From: Ursus arctos
Taxonomy: Eukaryota; Chordata; Mammalia; Carnivora; Ursidae
Length of the DNA: 64,000 nt
Direction: 5' to 3'
NCBI RefSeq assembly: GCF_023065955.2
Contig: NW_026622852.1
Span: 6,790,423 to 6,854,422 of the forward strand
In this document: one piece after another, positions 11,416 to 21,988 of the stretch
How positions within the stretch are numbered: position 1 is the first letter of the stretch
How the letters are laid out: every line of letters starts with the position of its first letter
Translations under genes and position numbers: made by a program
The notes under the pieces: model-generated
Database searches by the model: none
The model's input: the letters and a program-made list of their open reading frames with translations, nothing else
Told to the model about the DNA's origin: nothing

Positions 11416-11914
11416 CTGAAAGAAAAAAAAAACAGTTTTCTATTTGTCTTTAGAATTTCTTCTCCCCTGCCTCCCAATTACTTTCTCTGGGAAAAAAAAG
11501 TTTTGTTGATATTGTTTCTTATTTATTAGCTTACATCTTGAAGGGTATTGGGAACAGAAGAATGCAAGCATTGCTAATAAATAAAATAAAATAAAATAAA
11601 AATTGATAAGGAGGCATGAATTTGATCTCATTTTCAGTAGACTTTGCTCTGTGTGGAAAAAACTAAAATGTCATTTTCTTTTAGCCCTATATTGTGAATG
11701 TGTGGCATTTTTTCATAAAAGGAGCCATGAAAGCCAATGAACAACCATTTTATTTTTGGATTATATTGAAACATATATATTTGCTAATATTTATCTGGTT
11801 TTAACCTTAAAAATCAGTTTATCTGCAAATGAAGAAGAAAAATATATCTTTAAGTGGAAAAATACATCTTTTATTGATTTTATGAAAATTCTAAGAAGTA
11901 AAACCTCATTTATC
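11416..11914. other. AT-rich unassigned interval
   Basis: Apart from the small AAAAT repeat no structure is recognised. Confidence 0.4.
11576..11602. repeat. (AAAAT)n short tandem repeat
   Basis: 'aataaataaaataaaataaa' and following units, preceded by 'gcaagcattgctaat'. The same A-rich phrase occurs in transposon tails, but no element attached to it is recognised. Confidence 0.8.
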
Positions 11915-12240
11915 AATTATTAAATATATATGCATCCAACATCAGATCCTGTAAATATATAAAGGAAATTTTAAATCTAGAAATGAAAATGGACAGCAAT
12001 ACAATAATAGCAGGAGACTAAATACTCTACTTTCAATAATGGATAGAACATACAGACAGAGAATCTATAAACAGCAGACTTGAACACACTAGAGACCAAG
12101 TGGACCTAACAGACCTATACAGAACTTTCCATTCAACAACAGAGTAATTCTTCACAATCACATGGAACACTCTCTAGGCTATATCACATTTTAGGTCACA
12201 GAACAAGTCTTAACAAATTTATTAAAACATAAGCCTGGAT
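11915..12240 (+). mobile_element. L1 ORF2 endonuclease-region fragment, sense
   Basis: Tracks the end of the L1 endonuclease domain at nucleotide level: 'aatatatatgcatccaacat', 'acagcaatacaataatagca', 'ctactttcaataatggatag', 'aagtggacctaacagaccta', 'acattttaggtcacagaaca'. No open frame is left. Both ends are broken, so this is an internal scrap with neither L1 end present. Confidence 0.85.
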
Positions 12241-12859
12241 TGACATTTATTCACCATAATACTCCAAATTTCAATACTGAAATTTACTTGTCCTGATTAC
12301 TAACTTATTTTGGGAAGCCTCTCTTTTCAAAAATTCCAAAATTCACTGGGAATGGATGGAGAGATAAAACATTATTTGGTTAATTTAGTGGTTTTAAACA
12401 AGTATTTCATAGAGTTTTATAATGATGATGCTTTTTTTCTATCCTGCTGATGAATATTTCAGTATTATTAAGCAAACTGTGAAAGTACATTTATGCACAA
12501 TTTCTTAATATTCCTTACTAACATTTCATAGCAGGAAATAGGTTGTGCTCAATAAATACCAAATTGATAATTGAATGTTATGTTAAAAAGTTGAATGCAT
12601 TCTACTTTTGCACATTTATATTTAGAGAATCTTATTCTTTTGTATTCATAACTAAGTGCTGCCACTATTATTGTAGATATCTCTCCACAGCTATCGGAAA
12701 AGTTCCATGAGAGTACATATCAACTATAGCTAGGGCTGAGTCTGTCTTGCAGGACCTTTGCTCCAAATCCATAGATAGACTAGTGAAGTAATTCAGAATG
12801 GCGTCAGCAAAACTGCTAAATATTATACATAAGAATTAACAGAGATGTAATGGGTTAAA
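12241..12859. other. AT-rich unassigned interval
   Basis: No recognised element. It separates an internal L1 scrap from an L1 3' end of the same strand, so part of it could be diverged L1 too far gone to see by eye. Confidence 0.35.
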
Positions 12860-13012
12860 TAGGTGATGGAGATTAAAGAGTGAATTTGTGGTAAGTACCA
12901 GGTGATGTATGGAATTGCTGAATCACTATATTGTACACCTGAAACTAATATAACACTATGCATACTAACTGGAATTAAAATAAAATCTTAAAATAACATG
13001 CAAAAAAAAAAA
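12860..13012 (+). mobile_element. Carnivore L1 3' end fragment, sense
   Basis: 'accaggtgatgtatggaatt', 'attgtacacctgaaactaat', 'actaactggaattaaaataa' and a poly(A) near 13001-13012 match the terminal 3' UTR also seen at 40080-40425. Severely 5'-truncated, about 150 bp. Confidence 0.85.
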
Positions 13013-13279
13013 GATGGAAAGAGGAATTACGTAGTTCAAAGTACCATCAACCTAACCAGTTCAAGTGGCTAATTTTGTCTGTTTGAAAACTAGATAGACT
13101 GTTCCTCAGGGGAGGGCTGCTGTAGGCAATATATTATGTATTGGTTTGGTAATAATTGCCACTTCTTTAAGTTCATACTCCTTCAAAATTTGGAAAAAAT
13201 ATGGAATATTTTTAAATCTAGTAAAGCAAAATTCATAGTCTATAAAACCCCAGTTATTTCTATCTGTTTTAATATCTGA

Positions 13280-13450
13280 AGCACAGATTTTAAAATTAAT
13301 TGGGATACATGTAGAAACACATATTTTATGTATCTGTGCCCTTAGATGATCTTGCATCTCTGTTATTTAGGCTTCCTGAGGAAACTTATCATGATGTAAT
13401 GAGCCAGAACTAATTCCATAAGCAAGATAAATTCTCTCATTTAACCTGTA
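13280..13450 (+). repeat. Unassigned dispersed repeat, copy B
   Basis: Partner of copy A at 11197-11415. Same strand, about 2.1 kb away, near 75-80% identical by eye over the core, with a shorter right part. Its core reads 'cttagatgatcttgcatctc' and 'gaggaaacttatcatgatgt'. The open frame on the minus strand at 13106-13357 crosses it but shows no protein features. Confidence 0.75.
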
Positions 13451-13474
13451 TTATATATAATCACCAAAGTTAAC

Positions 13475-13490
13475 TTCATGAGCTCATGAA
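13475..13490. repeat. 16 bp perfect palindrome
   Basis: 'ttcatgagctcatgaa' is its own reverse complement. It is isolated and may be chance in AT-rich DNA. Confidence 0.8.
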
Positions 13491-13720
13491 CTTCTCAACT
13501 GTAGCTTTTTCTTAAAAAAGATATCTACAGTATTTCAAGCAGATAGTGCAATGTATCCAATATATCTAATAAGATGTGTATTATAATATGAACAGTCAAT
13601 GGGTAATAAATGATATTTTTGTAGTTTGCTTAATTTCATTACCTTTCATCTATAACAAAATGTGAATTCCAAACAGCATCTGAATGTGTACGCATATTTT
13701 GATCACTTAGAGATTTTCTT

Positions 13721-13903
13721 TAAGATTTTATTTATTTATTATTCAGAGAGAGAGAGAGAGTACAAGCAGGGTGAGCTGTGGGCAGAGCAGGCAAAGGGAG
13801 AAGCAGGCTCCCTGCTGAACAAGGAGCCCAATGTGCATGCAAGTCGATCCCAGGACCCCGGGATCATGACCTGAGCCCAAGGCAGATGCTTAACTGATTG
13901 AGC
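13721..13903 (-). mobile_element. SINEC, antisense
   Basis: Reads from the A-tail side: 'taagattttatttatttatt', GA-rich middle, 'gggatcatgacctgagccca', then the head. Target-site duplication 'cacttagagattttctt' (13704-13720) and 'cacttacagattctt' (13904-13918). Confidence 0.95.
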
Positions 13904-14534
13904 CACTTACAGATTCTTAAGGTGGGTTGTTACAATTCATGAGTATACTTTATACATAACTGATCCTTTTATATTTAACTCTGTTAGAGTACATTGTGTC
14001 CTAGACACAGATGTTCATACTGTTTTTACAATTGTTGAAGCATCTTGGTAAACTAAAATACTTTGAATTACTGTGAAAGCAATTTAGTCAAATTACTATA
14101 CCTTAAGTTAGTAAGCTGAACGAAATATTTTGCATTCCCACCAGCAACATATGAGAGTTTTAGTTGCTACATATCATTGTCTGCAATTGGCGATATGTGT
14201 GTGTATACGTATATCTAATTGATGTATAATTGACATACACTATTATATTTAGTGTATACAACAGCGATTCAACAATTCTATACGTTATGCAGTGCTCACT
14301 GTGTTTAAGTGTAGTTACCATTTCTCATCATACAGTGTTATTACAATATTATTGACCATATTCCCTATTTGTACTTTTAATTTCTGTGGCTTATTTTATA
14401 ACTGTAAGTTAGTACCTCATAATCCTTTTCACCTATTTTACCTATTTTACCCCCTACTCCCCTCTGACAAGCACCAGTGTGTTCTCTGTATTTGAATCTG
14501 TTACTGTTTTTTGTTTTTCTGCTCATTTGTTCTT

Positions 14535-14736
14535 CTATTTTTTAAAGATTTTATTTATGTATTTGAGAGAGAATGAATGAGAGAGAGAGAGCATAAGCAG
14601 AGGAAGGAGCAGAGGGAGAGGGAGAAGCAGACACCCCACTGAGCAGGGAGTCTGACGCAGGGCTCGATCCCGGGACTCCAGAATCATGACCTGAGCTGAG
14701 GGCAGAAGCTTAACTGAATGAGCCATCCAGGTGTCC
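14535..14736 (-). mobile_element. SINEC, antisense, inside L1
   Basis: A-tail side 'tttaaagattttatttatgt', GA-rich middle, 'agaatcatgacctgagctga', head 'ccatccaggtgtcc'. Perfect 13 bp target-site duplication 'ctcatttgttctt' (14522-14534 and 14737-14749), so it inserted after the L1. Confidence 0.96.
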
Positions 14737-14884
14737 CTCATTTGTTCTTTTAGATTCCACATATAAGTGAAATCATATGGTATTTGTCTTCCCCTGTCTT
14801 ACTTCCGTTAGCATAATACCTCTAGGTCTATCTATGTTGCCATGAATGGCAAGATCTCATCCCTTATTGTGGCTGAGTAATATT

Positions 14885-14886
<2 letters not shown>

Positions 14887-14931
<45 letters not shown>

Positions 14932-14932
14932 G
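14887..14932. repeat. (TG)n microsatellite inside L1
   Basis: About 20 TG units with one C interruption ('tgtgcgtgtg'). It replaces the same L1 motif as the repeat at 4459-4499. The 69-74 residue frames rich in VCVC or THTH that cross it are products of the repeat, not genes. Confidence 0.97.
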
Positions 14933-15004
14933 TACATCTTCTTTGCCCATTTATCTATTGATGAACATATCTTGACTATTGTAAATTTTGCTGCAAAATA
15001 CACT

Positions 15005-15500
15005 TGTAATGCGGCAACCACATGCATATATATTTTGCCTAGAGAAATGAATATATATGTCCACACATAAACCTGTACAAAATATTTATAGCAGGCCTAT
15101 TTATAATTGCCACAAGATGGAAAAAAGTGTTTTTTAGCAGGTAAATGGGGGAAAACCTGTGGGGCATCCATATGTTGACCAATACTCAGCAATAAAATGA
15201 AATGGACTTTCGATACCTGCAACAATTTGGATAAATCGCCAAAATATGTTGACATGAAAAAATAAATAAAAGCAATCTCAAAAGGTTAAATACTACATAA
15301 TTCCATTGACAGGACTTTCTTGAGAAGACCAGAGTATTAGGATGGAGAATAAATGAATGATTGCCAGGAGTTAAAATTAGTGGGGGGCAGTGGCACTAAA
15401 GGAATAGCATAGGGAGTCTTCTTGGGGTGAGTATCATGATTATAAGATTAAAATGGACATAACTCTACAAAAATCTTAAAGGGTCAATTGTATATTAATT
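15005..15500 (+). mobile_element. Old L1M 3' end, sense
   Basis: Diverged sense-strand ORF2 end and 3' UTR: 'aatatatatgtccacacata', 'ctatttataattgccacaag', 'atactcagcaataaaatgaa', 'gattgccaggagttaaaatt', 'gtcaattgtatattaattta'. It abuts the antisense L1 at 14205-14985, so two L1 pieces meet in opposite orientation. Confidence 0.75.
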
Positions 15501-15890
15501 TAAAGATTTTTAAAAAAACCTTAAAAATATGTCACTGAGCTGAGACCCAGAGAAGTTATTAACCTTTCTCTTTTCCATAGCTTGTCAGGGAAATCCAGTC
15601 CTATAATACAGGTTTGCTGATGAAGAGGCCAGGTCTCTTTCAAAAAATGTACAATTCTCACAAAGAGAATTTCATAGAAAGCAATATTTATTGAATAAAT
15701 CCCCTAGTATGTGCATTTAAAGTAGCATTTCTTAATATTTAATAAGCTTTTTAAAATAATGCTGGTGGATGGACTAAAAGAAATATCTTAATGGAAGAAT
15801 CATTCCTATTAAAATAAAGGTTTAAAAAATCTCTATGTACACTTTTGGTAACTAGATTTAATAAGTTTCTGTAGGTGAAAGATTCTGTAT
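15501..15890. other. Unassigned interval left of the 7SK copy
   Basis: No recognised repeat. The segment 15541-15640 ('gctgagacccagagaagtta', 'ggccaggtctctttc') has a MIR-like feel but too little to call. Confidence 0.35.
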
Positions 15891-15906
15891 AAATAAAACT
15901 AATGTC

Positions 15907-16237
15907 AGATGTGAGGGCAATCTGGCTGCAACATCTGTCACTCCATTGATCACCAGGATTGATTCTACTGATCTGGCTGGCTACGGCGTGTCCCTCTCCT
16001 CTCTTACCACTCCATGTGCACCCCTCCTAGAACTGCATGTTTGGTCCAGGAGGATGACCTTCCCCGATAGAGGAGGACACCTCTTTGGTCAAAGGTATAG
16101 AAGTAGCTGTGCTCCACTGCTAGAACCTCTAAGCATGCTCTTAAGGTCCGTTTGTAGGAGAATGTACAATACTCAAGCTTCCAAGACTCCAGACACACCC
16201 AAATGAGGCAGCACATGTAGCAATCTGCCTTTCTTTT
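15907..16237 (+). pseudogene. RN7SK pseudogene: 7SK snRNA retropseudogene, full length
   Basis: Matches 7SK from its 5' 'gatgtgaggg' through 'gatctggctggctacggcgt', 'ccccgatagaggaggacacc', 'cttccaagactccagacaca' to the terminal 'caatctgcctttctttt', about 331 nt, the length of the functional RNA. 7SK scaffolds HEXIM/P-TEFb control of RNA polymerase II in the nucleus. This copy is followed by an A-rich stretch and flanked by a 16 bp duplication, 'aaataaaactaatgtc' (15891-15906) and 'aaataaaaccaatatc' (16254-16269), so it was copied by L1 machinery. Many CpG positions of 7SK are TpG or CpA here (for example 'gggcaatctggctgcaacat'), typical of an old silent copy. I see no clear PSE or TATA element just upstream. 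Open frames of 86 and 104 residues across it are not genes. Confidence 0.96.
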
Positions 16238-16269
16238 AAAAAATTGAATGAATAAATAAAACCAATATC

Positions 16270-17654
16270 TTTTGCTCTTGGAAACCAAATTTTCAAACTT
16301 TTGATATTCATGGACCAACTAGATGGATTTCTGCTTATTTTTTGCTTTTTTTTGTTGTTATTCTTTGCTTTTGTTTTTGTTTTGCTTTGTTTTTTGCTTA
16401 TTGTTACATATCTTTGAAGAGTTTTCTATTAGATTATAAAAGGTTGCAAGATTACCATTATGCTCTGACTAAAGGTTTTTCAACTTTGGGAATTTTTCAT
16501 ACACTGCTTTTTTCTCTTTTTCCTCCTAATCTGTCACTTCGTAAATCTCTAACAATAGGTAAATGACAACCTAAAAACACTTCAGCATAGATATGATTTT
16601 ATATGTCAACTCCAATTTCACTGAGACATTTTCCCAAGAGCTGATATGAAGCCAGTTTCACTACATTAAATTAATAGGAATAGGAGTAAAAATAGTTTGA
16701 GAAGTATATTTTACCAGGTATTGTTTGTTTATAAGGTATAGGCTGATTTTATTCCTTTATTTTTTGGAATACAATTATGTTTGTCTTTTTTTTAAAAAGG
16801 GTCCCACAGAAAGTAAAAAAACTTTGTATTGAGTCTTAGTATGAAGACTTTGTGTTAAATGTTGTACACTGTGATTTCAACAAATTCTCACAAAAATCTA
16901 GGGAAGTCACTTTTATATGAAAACTGACTTAATACAAATCTTGCAAAAATTTACTAGATGGGAAAAGATACTGTTGAAGATAAATTGCTCTGTCTGATAA
17001 CAGACTTAACCACCTGTGAAGAAATTCATTCATTAAAATTCAGCATTAGGTTTAGATTCATCACGAAGTGTAACACATACTTAACTAGAAGTAAGAATCA
17101 ATAGGTTGATAAAAGGTAGACATCATATGCTAACGAACTGATACTTTATGCATTTAAATGGGGGATCAGGTTAAATTAATACCATCATCATCTAGGGATA
17201 GATAAGCTTAGGTGAACTAGTAAAAAGAACAAAGCATTTAGCCTCATCGGGAAGGCAGACTTAGTGATTGCTAAAAAGATAGGGTTTGAGAACCAAGACA
17301 GGAAACAGTGTTCACTGGAACTTAGCATGAATTTCTTTAATAGGAGTCACATTAGACTAACCACATAGAAAATAGCAGGTTATGTAAATCCAGTAGACTT
17401 GTGTTCTTTCATCACAGCTTTGAGTAAAGTAGGGGAAAAAGTGAGCCTATTAAGAATAGTTATATGGATGGTTTGGTAATCAGGTGAATGAATTTAATTT
17501 TAAAATACTAATAAATTACGGTCAGCTTTTTGGGGTAATCTACAGGGAATTCTCTCCTTAATCCTGCCTTTTTCAAGTTTGTAAAATACATTGAGAAGAC
17601 ATACACATCTCATGAAATACACAGAAGATACATAACTGGGAAGGAAAACAAGTA
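16270..17654. other. Unassigned interval with T-rich low-complexity start
   Basis: 16333-16400 is a TTTGC/TTTTG-rich stretch. The remainder is AT-rich without recognised repeats. The 74-residue frame at 16342-16566 is a translation of the T-rich stretch. Confidence 0.4.
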
Positions 17655-17977
17655 TGGTAATCCCTTGAACAATGCAAAGGCTAGGGGCGCTGACCCTCGT
17701 ACAGTTGACAATCTATGTATAACTTTTGATTCCCCCAAAACCTAAGTACTAATAGACTACTGTTGACTGGAGGCCTTATTGACAACATAAACAGCTGATT
17801 AATACATATTTTATATATTGTATGTATTATATACTGTATTCTTACAGTGAATAAGTTAGAGAGTTTAATGTTAACAAAATCATAAGAGAAAATATATTAC
17901 AGTACCATACTGTAAAAAAATTTCATGTATTAAGTGGACCCATACAGTTCAAAACTGTGTTGTTCAAGGGTCAACTG
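17655..17977 (+). mobile_element. Tigger2-like DNA transposon (TcMar-Tigger), internally deleted
   Basis: Left end 'cccttgaacaatgc' and right end 'gttgttcaagggtcaactg' form a degraded terminal inverted repeat. The inside follows the remembered Tigger2 end sequence: 'ctaggggcgctgaccctcgt', 'attcccccaaaacctaagta', 'gtattatatactgtattctt', 'cagtaccatactgtaaaaaa', 'aagtggacccatacagttca'. TA follows the right end ('ctgta'), consistent with the TA target of mariner-type elements. About 320 bp and no transposase, so a non-autonomous derivative. Confidence 0.85.
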
Positions 17978-18119
17978 TATATCGAATAGTGTAATTATGA
18001 TCCAAGCATATGATAGTGTCTATAAATCCTTTGATTCTGTGATGAAACATAGGAGGTTAGACATATAAAAGTTAATTTCTGAGGTTTTTCCCTAAAAACA
18101 TGTACCTAAAAACAGGCCT

Positions 18120-18410
18120 ATGAGTCTACAGACCATCAATCTTTCTCCATTTCTGAAAAAGTTTGCGTAAAGTTTTCCTGATTTCCTTAACATACTGGAA
18201 AAAATTCATCATTTAAGTCATCTGCATCAGGAGTTTTCTTGGGAAAATTTTAAAAGTTGCAGACACTACAACTTTAGCTAATATGGAGCTATTCAAATAT
18301 TTATTTCTTTTTTATTTCTGGTATGCTTTATTTTTCAGCTTTTTTTTTTTTAAATCTAAGTTGTCAAATTCTTGGCCATAATGTTTTCATATTCTAGAAA
18401 AGAAGACAGT
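18120..18410 (-). mobile_element. Old L1M ORF2 fragment, antisense
   Basis: Diverged but ordered landmarks: 'tctgaaaaagtttgcgtaaa', 'gcatcaggagttttcttggg' and, near 18356, 'ctaagttgtcaaattcttgg'. These correspond to the 'tctgggcctggagttttctt' and 'ctaagttgtcaaatttattg' stretches of antisense ORF2 downstream of the RT catalytic region. An internal scrap, no frame left. Confidence 0.65.
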
Positions 18411-20975
18411 TGTAAAAATTGTGAGTCACTGGACATGTCTGTATAAGAAACATTGTTTCATGATAAGGCAAAAGTGTAATTTTGAATTAAGCTTGAAAAA
18501 TGTGGTTAACTGATAAACACCATTCTATGGAGGAAAAAATAAATTCTTCAGATATATCCATGTCATTTCTATCCAGTAACCAAGGATATTTTTTAATTGA
18601 AAGGAATATGATATTGTGTTGATTTGTCCTACGTTTGTAGTTGTCCAACTGTATCATTTTTAACTGCTAGTTGATAATATCGTAGAAACAGTCAAGCATT
18701 AGATGGCTGGTTTAATATGGTGTCATTTAAGTAGCAATTCAGAGACTTACTTTTTTGTTTTTAACTAAAAGAAAGGAAGATAATAAATTACACATTTGTT
18801 TTAGCACTTGGGAATCTTGTTAACATCACTTTGGGTTAGAGATAATGTAACGAATAAAGTACAGTTAATTCAAGCTTAGCAAAAGTATCACTAAAGTATA
18901 AATAGTAGGCATTTTAAGGATAAAGTGTGTAACTTATCTCTGAAATTTTTCATTATTTTTCATTGTAAATAAAGGGGAAATGAAAAATGTTTTTACTTTT
19001 ATACAAGTAAAATTATGATTAGGAAAGATGAAGTGTCTTGTCATCAAAAAAAAATGTTTTTAATGACCTCACCAAAAAAAGTTTAGGTAAATGGCAGACA
19101 GTGATGGTTTTCATCTAATTCCATAACACTTCCACAAGCAATCCTTCTCATCTTATTAAACCAAACCAACAATATCTGTGCTATTGAGAGAGGCTTAAGT
19201 CATATATGTATTTGTACATGTGTAGTGTACATAGAAAATACTATTATCAATCATAATTTAATGTTTGTAAGCACACTGTAGTGAAATGAGATGATATGAA
19301 TCTCATTTAATATTTGAAGATATTCATTCTAGGATGTATTCAGTAGCTTGCCCAATGGCAAATAGCTAATAAATTGTAGAATTTTCAAGGCAAGACAGGT
19401 TTGTCTTGCTGTGAAATCTTCCCTTGTTTTAATACTTGATCACTATCTTTTTTGCTGTAAACTCATCATGCAATCATGAAAAAAATTAATTTAACTTTCC
19501 TGTTCCATAGTAAATTCTTAATTAATTCAATTCCTGCTAACCCACAAGATCAGAAGGGTAAAGTACAACTTTCTAACCCATACACAATAGAATGTAGCAA
19601 TTTTCCCTTTAATTTAGAGTTACAACTCTTTCAGTAATACTAAATTGCCTTCACCTGTCCTGGATTCCCAAACTGAACAAATTTACGTTGTCATGTAAAC
19701 TATTACCCCTTTTTTAAAATGATGGAAATAAAGATAGAAGTGGTTAACTATCTCACAGAATTTTGTCTTGTGATTGATGTGGTTAGGATTTTGATTTGGA
19801 TACGGGTCTGTCTGAATCCAATATGTGGGTTTTTCTCAGACTAATAACATGAGACTAAAGGGGGGGAAGCAAGAATTACAAGAAAAATTAAAGAAAATGT
19901 GTTTTCTCTTGAATATGTTGAGAATAATATGCTGTCTTTAAATATATGTAATGTATATCTCTTCACATGTGGGGAAAAAAGTACTCTGAGAAGCATTAGC
20001 TATATATATCAACAAAAATAAAAAGTCCTTATGTCCGCAAAAGGTCTATTTTCACTGATGTTTACAACTGCTTTGCAGAATTACCCCAGAGCTCTGTATA
20101 TAATTGATTTCCTTTTTTTAAAGTTTAAACCGAGCAACATCAATTTTATGGGTAAAGAAAGAACATGGTCTCATTGAATTGCATGATATAAAAATTTCCA
20201 TGTAATTGTAAGTAATATAACTTGCCAGAAAAACGTATTGCACCAATGTAAAAAGTAGTTTTGACGTGTGCAACCATGCTTCAATATCTAATAAAGAAAG
20301 ACAAAATTAACATTATTTTCCACAGCTTTAAAATACCATCTTTAGAACTATGAATAATTAAGTATCATTTTATCAACTAGTGTAAAAATCTGTCTTAATA
20401 ATCTTCTGGGAAGAAAATATACCATTATAGACTGATGAACTTAACTTTGTACCTCAGTTTGAAAATTAGTGCATCTGTGTGAAAAATCTGTGTGAACACA
20501 TTCATGGGTGTGTGTGTGTGTATGTGCTTATTTATTTAACTGCAAACACATACAGTGTTTATAAGATACATGTACATATACATAGTATAAGATCTTATCG
20601 AAAATTTGCGAATACAACATGAGGCAGCCAGATATAAGGGGAAATGCATAGATTTTTGGAATTTACTTAAATTTAAAAACCATAATTCCATAATTTACCA
20701 CTGATCAAATTCTAGCAAGTTGCCTAATACACTGCTGACCCATATCTTCTTTAGAATATTTCTGTAAAGATCAAATGTAATACAATTTGCATGTAATATT
20801 TCGTGTAAAATAAAGTGCTTTGATATAAAGGTTACTGATCCTGAATAATATTTGTAACACAGTTGCATTTTCCTAAAAACTTACACTTTTTAACCCATTT
20901 CCTGACTATGCAGTTTTTCAGGGTAGAATGCTGGCACAGCTATTTATTCTATACACAGATAAATTATTCTCTATC
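18411..20975. other. Long AT-rich interval with a MIR trace
   Basis: No gene, and no open frame above 60 residues. It contains the MIR-like segment at 19230-19460 and a short TG run at 20506-20524. The composition is uniform, with many poly(A)/poly(T) tracts. Confidence 0.4.
19230..19460 (-). mobile_element. MIR-like ancient SINE, antisense
   Basis: The order 'gaatctcatttaatatttg', 'cagtagcttgcccaatggca', 'aatagctaataaattgtaga', 'ggtttgtcttgctgtg', 'atacttgatcactatc' parallels the reverse complement of MIR ('aacttgcccaaggtcaca', 'agctagtaagtggcagag', 'cttaaccactatgc'). Divergence is high, as expected for MIR. Confidence 0.5.
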
Positions 20976-21425
20976 TGTTAGTTTGCAAACTGGCCCCTTA
21001 CACAGAGGGCAAAAAGAGACAAAAGAGGCAGACAGCTTCTGACTGGTAGGTGGCAGTTTTAATAAGCAAGGAAACTTAGTTACTAGGTTTATTTTAGGTG
21101 GCTGCAAGATAAGATCTCCACTGCCCCCTCCCCAACCCTAGGTACCCACTACTGAGTCTTAAAAGTTTCTATAGAAGCCTTTACTGAGTTCAGATATGTA
21201 TGCCATCCTGATGGTCTGGACAACCCCGACTCTCTCCTGCTATGCTCTTGGAACAGCTCCCATTGTGGAAACAGTAAGCAGAACATGTATTCCAAGGACA
21301 GGGGAGGGAGTGAGGGTCCTCTAGTTGTCTGGGTCCAGCTCAAGGGTCAATCTGCAGTTGCATCCTCTTAGTTACCTCCTCCAAGGCTAGCCAGCAGGAA
21401 AAATTAGTGGCTTGTAGTGTCCAGG
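20976..21425 (-). mobile_element. Candidate solo LTR, antisense
   Basis: More GC-rich than the surroundings, without coding sequence, and bounded on the left by 'tgttagtttgcaaactggcc'. Read on the minus strand it has an AATAAA signal (complement of 21088-21093) about 110 bases before the presumed 3' end and a C/T-rich 'ctgcctcttttgtctctttt' region after it, an LTR-like arrangement. I could not find a convincing TG...CA pair with target duplication, nor name a family. A different old repeat is possible. Confidence 0.35.
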
Positions 21426-21645
21426 TAGTTTGTTATACCACTGTTTTATATGGGAAGGATTTAAGGTAGAAAGAATTGATCTACAATAAGAAAAGAGTAA
21501 ACATTTTTTTTTTTACATCCTCACTGGCAGGATGGCAGGTTTTTAAATTTTTAGTGCTTGGCTTATAAATAATTGATGAAATCTGAAGAAATAGAAAGTT
21601 TAATGGCTTGAGTGGAAGCCATCAATTTAGGTACACAGATAACAG

Positions 21646-21666
21646 AAGTAGGTAGGTAGGTAGATG
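21646..21666. repeat. (TAGG)n short tandem repeat
   Basis: About four to five 'gtag/taggt' units ('agtaggtaggtaggtagatg'). Confidence 0.85.
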
Positions 21667-21772
21667 GTAAGCAGATAGAATGTGTTCTCAGTATTTTCAC
21701 TCCAAGCATCACGGTGTTTCTTTACAGGTGCTCCATAAGAGTAAGCTGTTTGCAGGAACAATTACCATTTCT

Positions 21773-21972
21773 TTTTTTTTTTAAAGATTTTATTTATTTA
21801 TTCGCCAGAGATAGACACAGCCAGCTAGAGAGGGAACACAAGCAGGGGGAGCAGGAGAGGAAGAAGCAGGCTCATAGCGGAGGAGCCTGATGTGGGGCTC
21901 GATCCCATAACGTTGGGATCACGCCCTGAGCCAAAGGCAGACGCTTTAACCGCTGTGCCACCAAGGCACCCC
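21773..21972 (-). mobile_element. Young arctoid-type SINEC, antisense
   Basis: A-tail side 'aaagattttatttatttatt', then 'gagatagacacagccagcta', 'agagggaacacaagcagggg', 'cctgatgtggggctcgatcc', 'gggatcacgccctgagccaa' and head 'ccaccaaggcacccc'. Perfect 16 bp duplication 'aacaattaccatttct' (21757-21772 and 21973-21988). The 'acacaagcagggggagcagg' body is the form I associate with bears and relatives. Confidence 0.97.
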
Positions 21973-21988
21973 AACAATTACCATTTCT

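Larger units (their letters stand above)
14205..14985 (-). mobile_element. L1MA-type 3' end, antisense, split by a SINE
   Basis: 'taattgatgtataattgaca' opens the antisense 3' UTR. It continues through 'caccagtgtgttctctgtat', the SINE, then 'tagattccacatataagtga', 'tctaggtctatctatgttgc' and, after a (TG)n, 'catcttctttgcccatttat'. It ends near 14985. A separate scrap of antisense ORF2 end ('ttgcattcccaccagcaaca') lies at about 14130-14200. This is the same L1 region as 4005-4955, in a different copy. Confidence 0.87.

Noticed and set aside
14846..15070. Frames with VCVCVC and THTHTH runs
   Set aside because: Translations of the (TG)n microsatellite in L1.
15946..16318. Open frames of 86 and 104 residues on opposite strands
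   Set aside because: Both lie over the 7SK retrocopy, a noncoding RNA sequence.
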